Positions 20,337 through 21,266 of a stretch of DNA of 21,266 bases are shown here, piece by piece; positions within the stretch are counted from its first letter, which is position 1; the number at the start of each line of letters is the position of its first letter. The stretch spans positions 1 to 21,266 of IMG/VR virus record IMGVR_UViG_3300034022_001554. One strand, 5' to 3'. Below the pieces are notes generated by a model. It was not told the DNA's origin and made no database searches. It was given only the letters and a program-made list of their open reading frames with translations. Source of the stretch: a virus. The position numbers were made by a program, and so were the translations under genes.

Positions 20337-21152
20337 ATGAAATTTTACTCTCAACTCTATTATAACCTATGTAATGAAAATGTAAATAACAAAATTCATT
20401 ATTGTAGAGGATCAAACATACATAAACATCATATCATCCCACGACATGCTGGCGGAGGAGAAGACGAGAGTAATTTTACTTATCTTAGTATTAGACATCA
20501 TATAATTGCCCATTTCTTATTATGGAAAATTCATGGAATGGCTAATGATTTGCGATCAATGCATATGTTGGGGGCAAAGTTAACATACGAACAGCGGAGT
20601 ATTGTTGGTAAATGGTGTTATGAAAATAAAATAGGAATGTTTTCATTTAGCAAAGAAGAGAAGGCAGAAATTTCACGAAGAAATGGTAAAATGGCAAAAG
20701 AAAGAGAAACTGGCATTCATAATCCAGAAAACTTTTCAAAATTTGCTTCACTGGGTGGAAAAGCTTCAATAGTTTCACCTAATAACCCATGGACATATTG
20801 GGCCACTCGTGAGGGGAGATCAACTCGAGCAAGTTTGGGGGGAAAATCGCACGTCGGAAAAGTATGGATCCATAAAGATGATGTAATAACACGATGTCTA
20901 TATAGCGAAATTAGCAAAAAAATAGATGATGGGTGGCAATATGGTATGAAAGACGGCGGCAAGGAATATGTAAATAATGGAGAGAAAACATTTCGTATTC
21001 AAACCGAGAAAATATTTGAATTGCTTTTGCGTGGTTGGCAATTAGGAAAGGCACCAAATTACCAACCAGATCGTAAGCGGTCTAAGAAAGAATTTTCTTA
21101 TGAATCCTTACTCGAATTGGAGTCTCAGGGTGAACACAGCCTGCAAGGATAA
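20337..21152 (+). CDS. HNH homing endonuclease in the fractured helicase locus
   Basis: A 271-residue protein and the only plus-strand gene here. The HNH core is NIHKHHIIPRHAGGGEDESN (H31, H32, N46) followed by FTYLSIRHHIIAHFLL (H54, H55, H59), a standard phage homing-endonuclease layout. Basic helical stretches (SRRNGKMAKERE, SLGGKAS, SLGGKSHVGK) look like DNA-binding spacers. The tail has two copies of a repeat ending in GW and G: VWIHKDDVITRCLYSEISKK to DDGWQYG, and YVNNGEKTFRIQTEKIFELL to RGWQLG, as in NUMOD-like units. The ATG at 20337 is preferred to upstream non-ATG starts. Its last 71 bases are antisense to the end of the helicase N-half gene. It lies exactly between the two intein halves. 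Confidence 0.85.
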   Translation: MKFYSQLYYNLCNENVNNKIHYCRGSNIHKHHIIPRHAGGGEDESNFTYLSIRHHIIAHFLLWKIHGMANDLRSMHMLGAKLTYEQRSIVGKWCYENKIGMFSFSKEEKAEISRRNGKMAKERETGIHNPENFSKFASLGGKASIVSPNNPWTYWATREGRSTRASLGGKSHVGKVWIHKDDVITRCLYSEISKKIDDGWQYGMKDGGKEYVNNGEKTFRIQTEKIFELLLRGWQLGKAPNYQPDRKRSKKEFSYESLLELESQGEHSLQG

Positions 21153-21266
21153 TGTTTAGTGTTTTACGAGGGATGCCTCCACCAGTAATTGTATTAAACA
21201 TCTCAAGATCAAATGGGATTTTATCTTCGGTCTTGTGATAAAACTCATATCGCTGATTTATATTTT
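21082..21266 (-). CDS. 41: gp41 replicative helicase, N-terminal half (3' end only), fused to split-intein N-fragment
   Basis: The last 60 residues are visible; the gene starts beyond the right edge. The extein reads YEFYHKTEDKIPFDLEMFNT, then ITGGGIPRKTLNIILAG. This matches T4 gp41 just before its P-loop (KVPFRLPFFNKITKGGL, NKTLNVIMAG). After this Gly comes the 18-residue intein N-fragment starting with Cys, then a TAG stop. The Walker A motif is thus cut after its second residue. The 3' end overlaps the convergent HNH gene by 71 bases. The product needs the C-half made from 20283 to become a helicase. Confidence 0.92.
   Translation of the reverse strand, partial: NINQRYEFYHKTEDKIPFDLEMFNTITGGGIPRKTLNIILAGCVHPETPIRVRIHKKILS
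21085..21138 (-). other. split intein N-fragment (IntN, 18 residues)
   Basis: This encodes CVHPETPIRVRIHKKILS followed by TAG. Cys1 is the expected splice nucleophile, and the CV---TPI-V pattern is a normal intein block A. Ordinary split inteins have N-fragments of roughly 90-120 residues. This very short one matches the atypically split class known from metagenomes (AceL-TerL and VidaL types). Confidence 0.9.

Noticed and set aside
21082-21084. The TAG after 18 intein residues as a sequencing error or nonsense mutation in a normal contiguous intein
   Set aside because: The rest of the intein is found 800 bases away with its own ATG, and an intact HNH gene on the other strand fills the space. 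This matches known fractured genes.
1-21266. CRISPR array, insertion sequence, tRNA cluster or prophage attachment site
   Set aside because: No spaced short repeats, transposase motifs, terminal inverted repeats, integrase or tRNA were seen on either strand.

Overview
The window comes from an AT-rich, T4-like tailed phage (myovirus type). The diagnostic genes are a gp41-type DnaB-family replicative helicase, a T4 RNase H-type flap nuclease, adjacent nrdB and nrdA, an MGME1-like exonuclease, and many small conserved genes of the kind seen in marine T4-like phages. No photosynthesis gene, tRNA or host gene is visible, so the host cannot be named. Every gene but one lies on the minus strand, so the window reads biologically from right to left. 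Genes are tightly packed with many ATGA or TAATG overlaps.

Right end (17.5-21.3 kb). The helicase gene is broken in two. The N-terminal half (21082 to beyond the right edge) ends with an 18-residue intein N-fragment and a stop codon. The C-terminal half (19114-20283) starts with a 122-residue intein C-fragment ending in HN, followed by Thr and the rest of the Walker A motif. An HNH homing endonuclease gene sits between them on the opposite strand, behind a perfect T4-type late promoter box. This is a fractured gene that needs protein trans-splicing by an atypically split intein to make an active helicase. Next come an AAA+ ATPase and a small HExxH metallopeptidase.

Middle (7.2-17.0 kb). Genes in this stretch, plus the AAA+ ATPase, repeatedly begin with a short leader of the type MKSFKxYxxE. 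The leader resembles the T4 capsid-targeting sequence that is removed by the gp21 prohead protease. Those carrying it include a nucleotidyltransferase, a ligase-like KxDG protein, a protein with a possible nuclease-like domain and several unknowns. Between them lie a mosaic protein with two kinds of internal repeat, a Cys/Glu-rich and Arg-rich protein, and a likely virion structural protein. I infer a set of proteins that may be packaged in the head and delivered with the DNA. Late promoter boxes (TATAAATA, or 7 of 8 matches) lie only 5-12 bases before many start codons, often overlapping the previous stop codon.

Left (0-7.2 kb). A hairpin terminator followed by a sigma70-like promoter separates the middle block from nrdB-nrdA. 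Downstream are a small membrane protein, two zinc-ribbon proteins, a GIY-YIG-like protein, RNase H, a conserved unknown, a 54-residue basic protein, the MGME1-like exonuclease and, cut by the left edge, a ClpP-like serine peptidase. This block is nucleotide metabolism and DNA processing.
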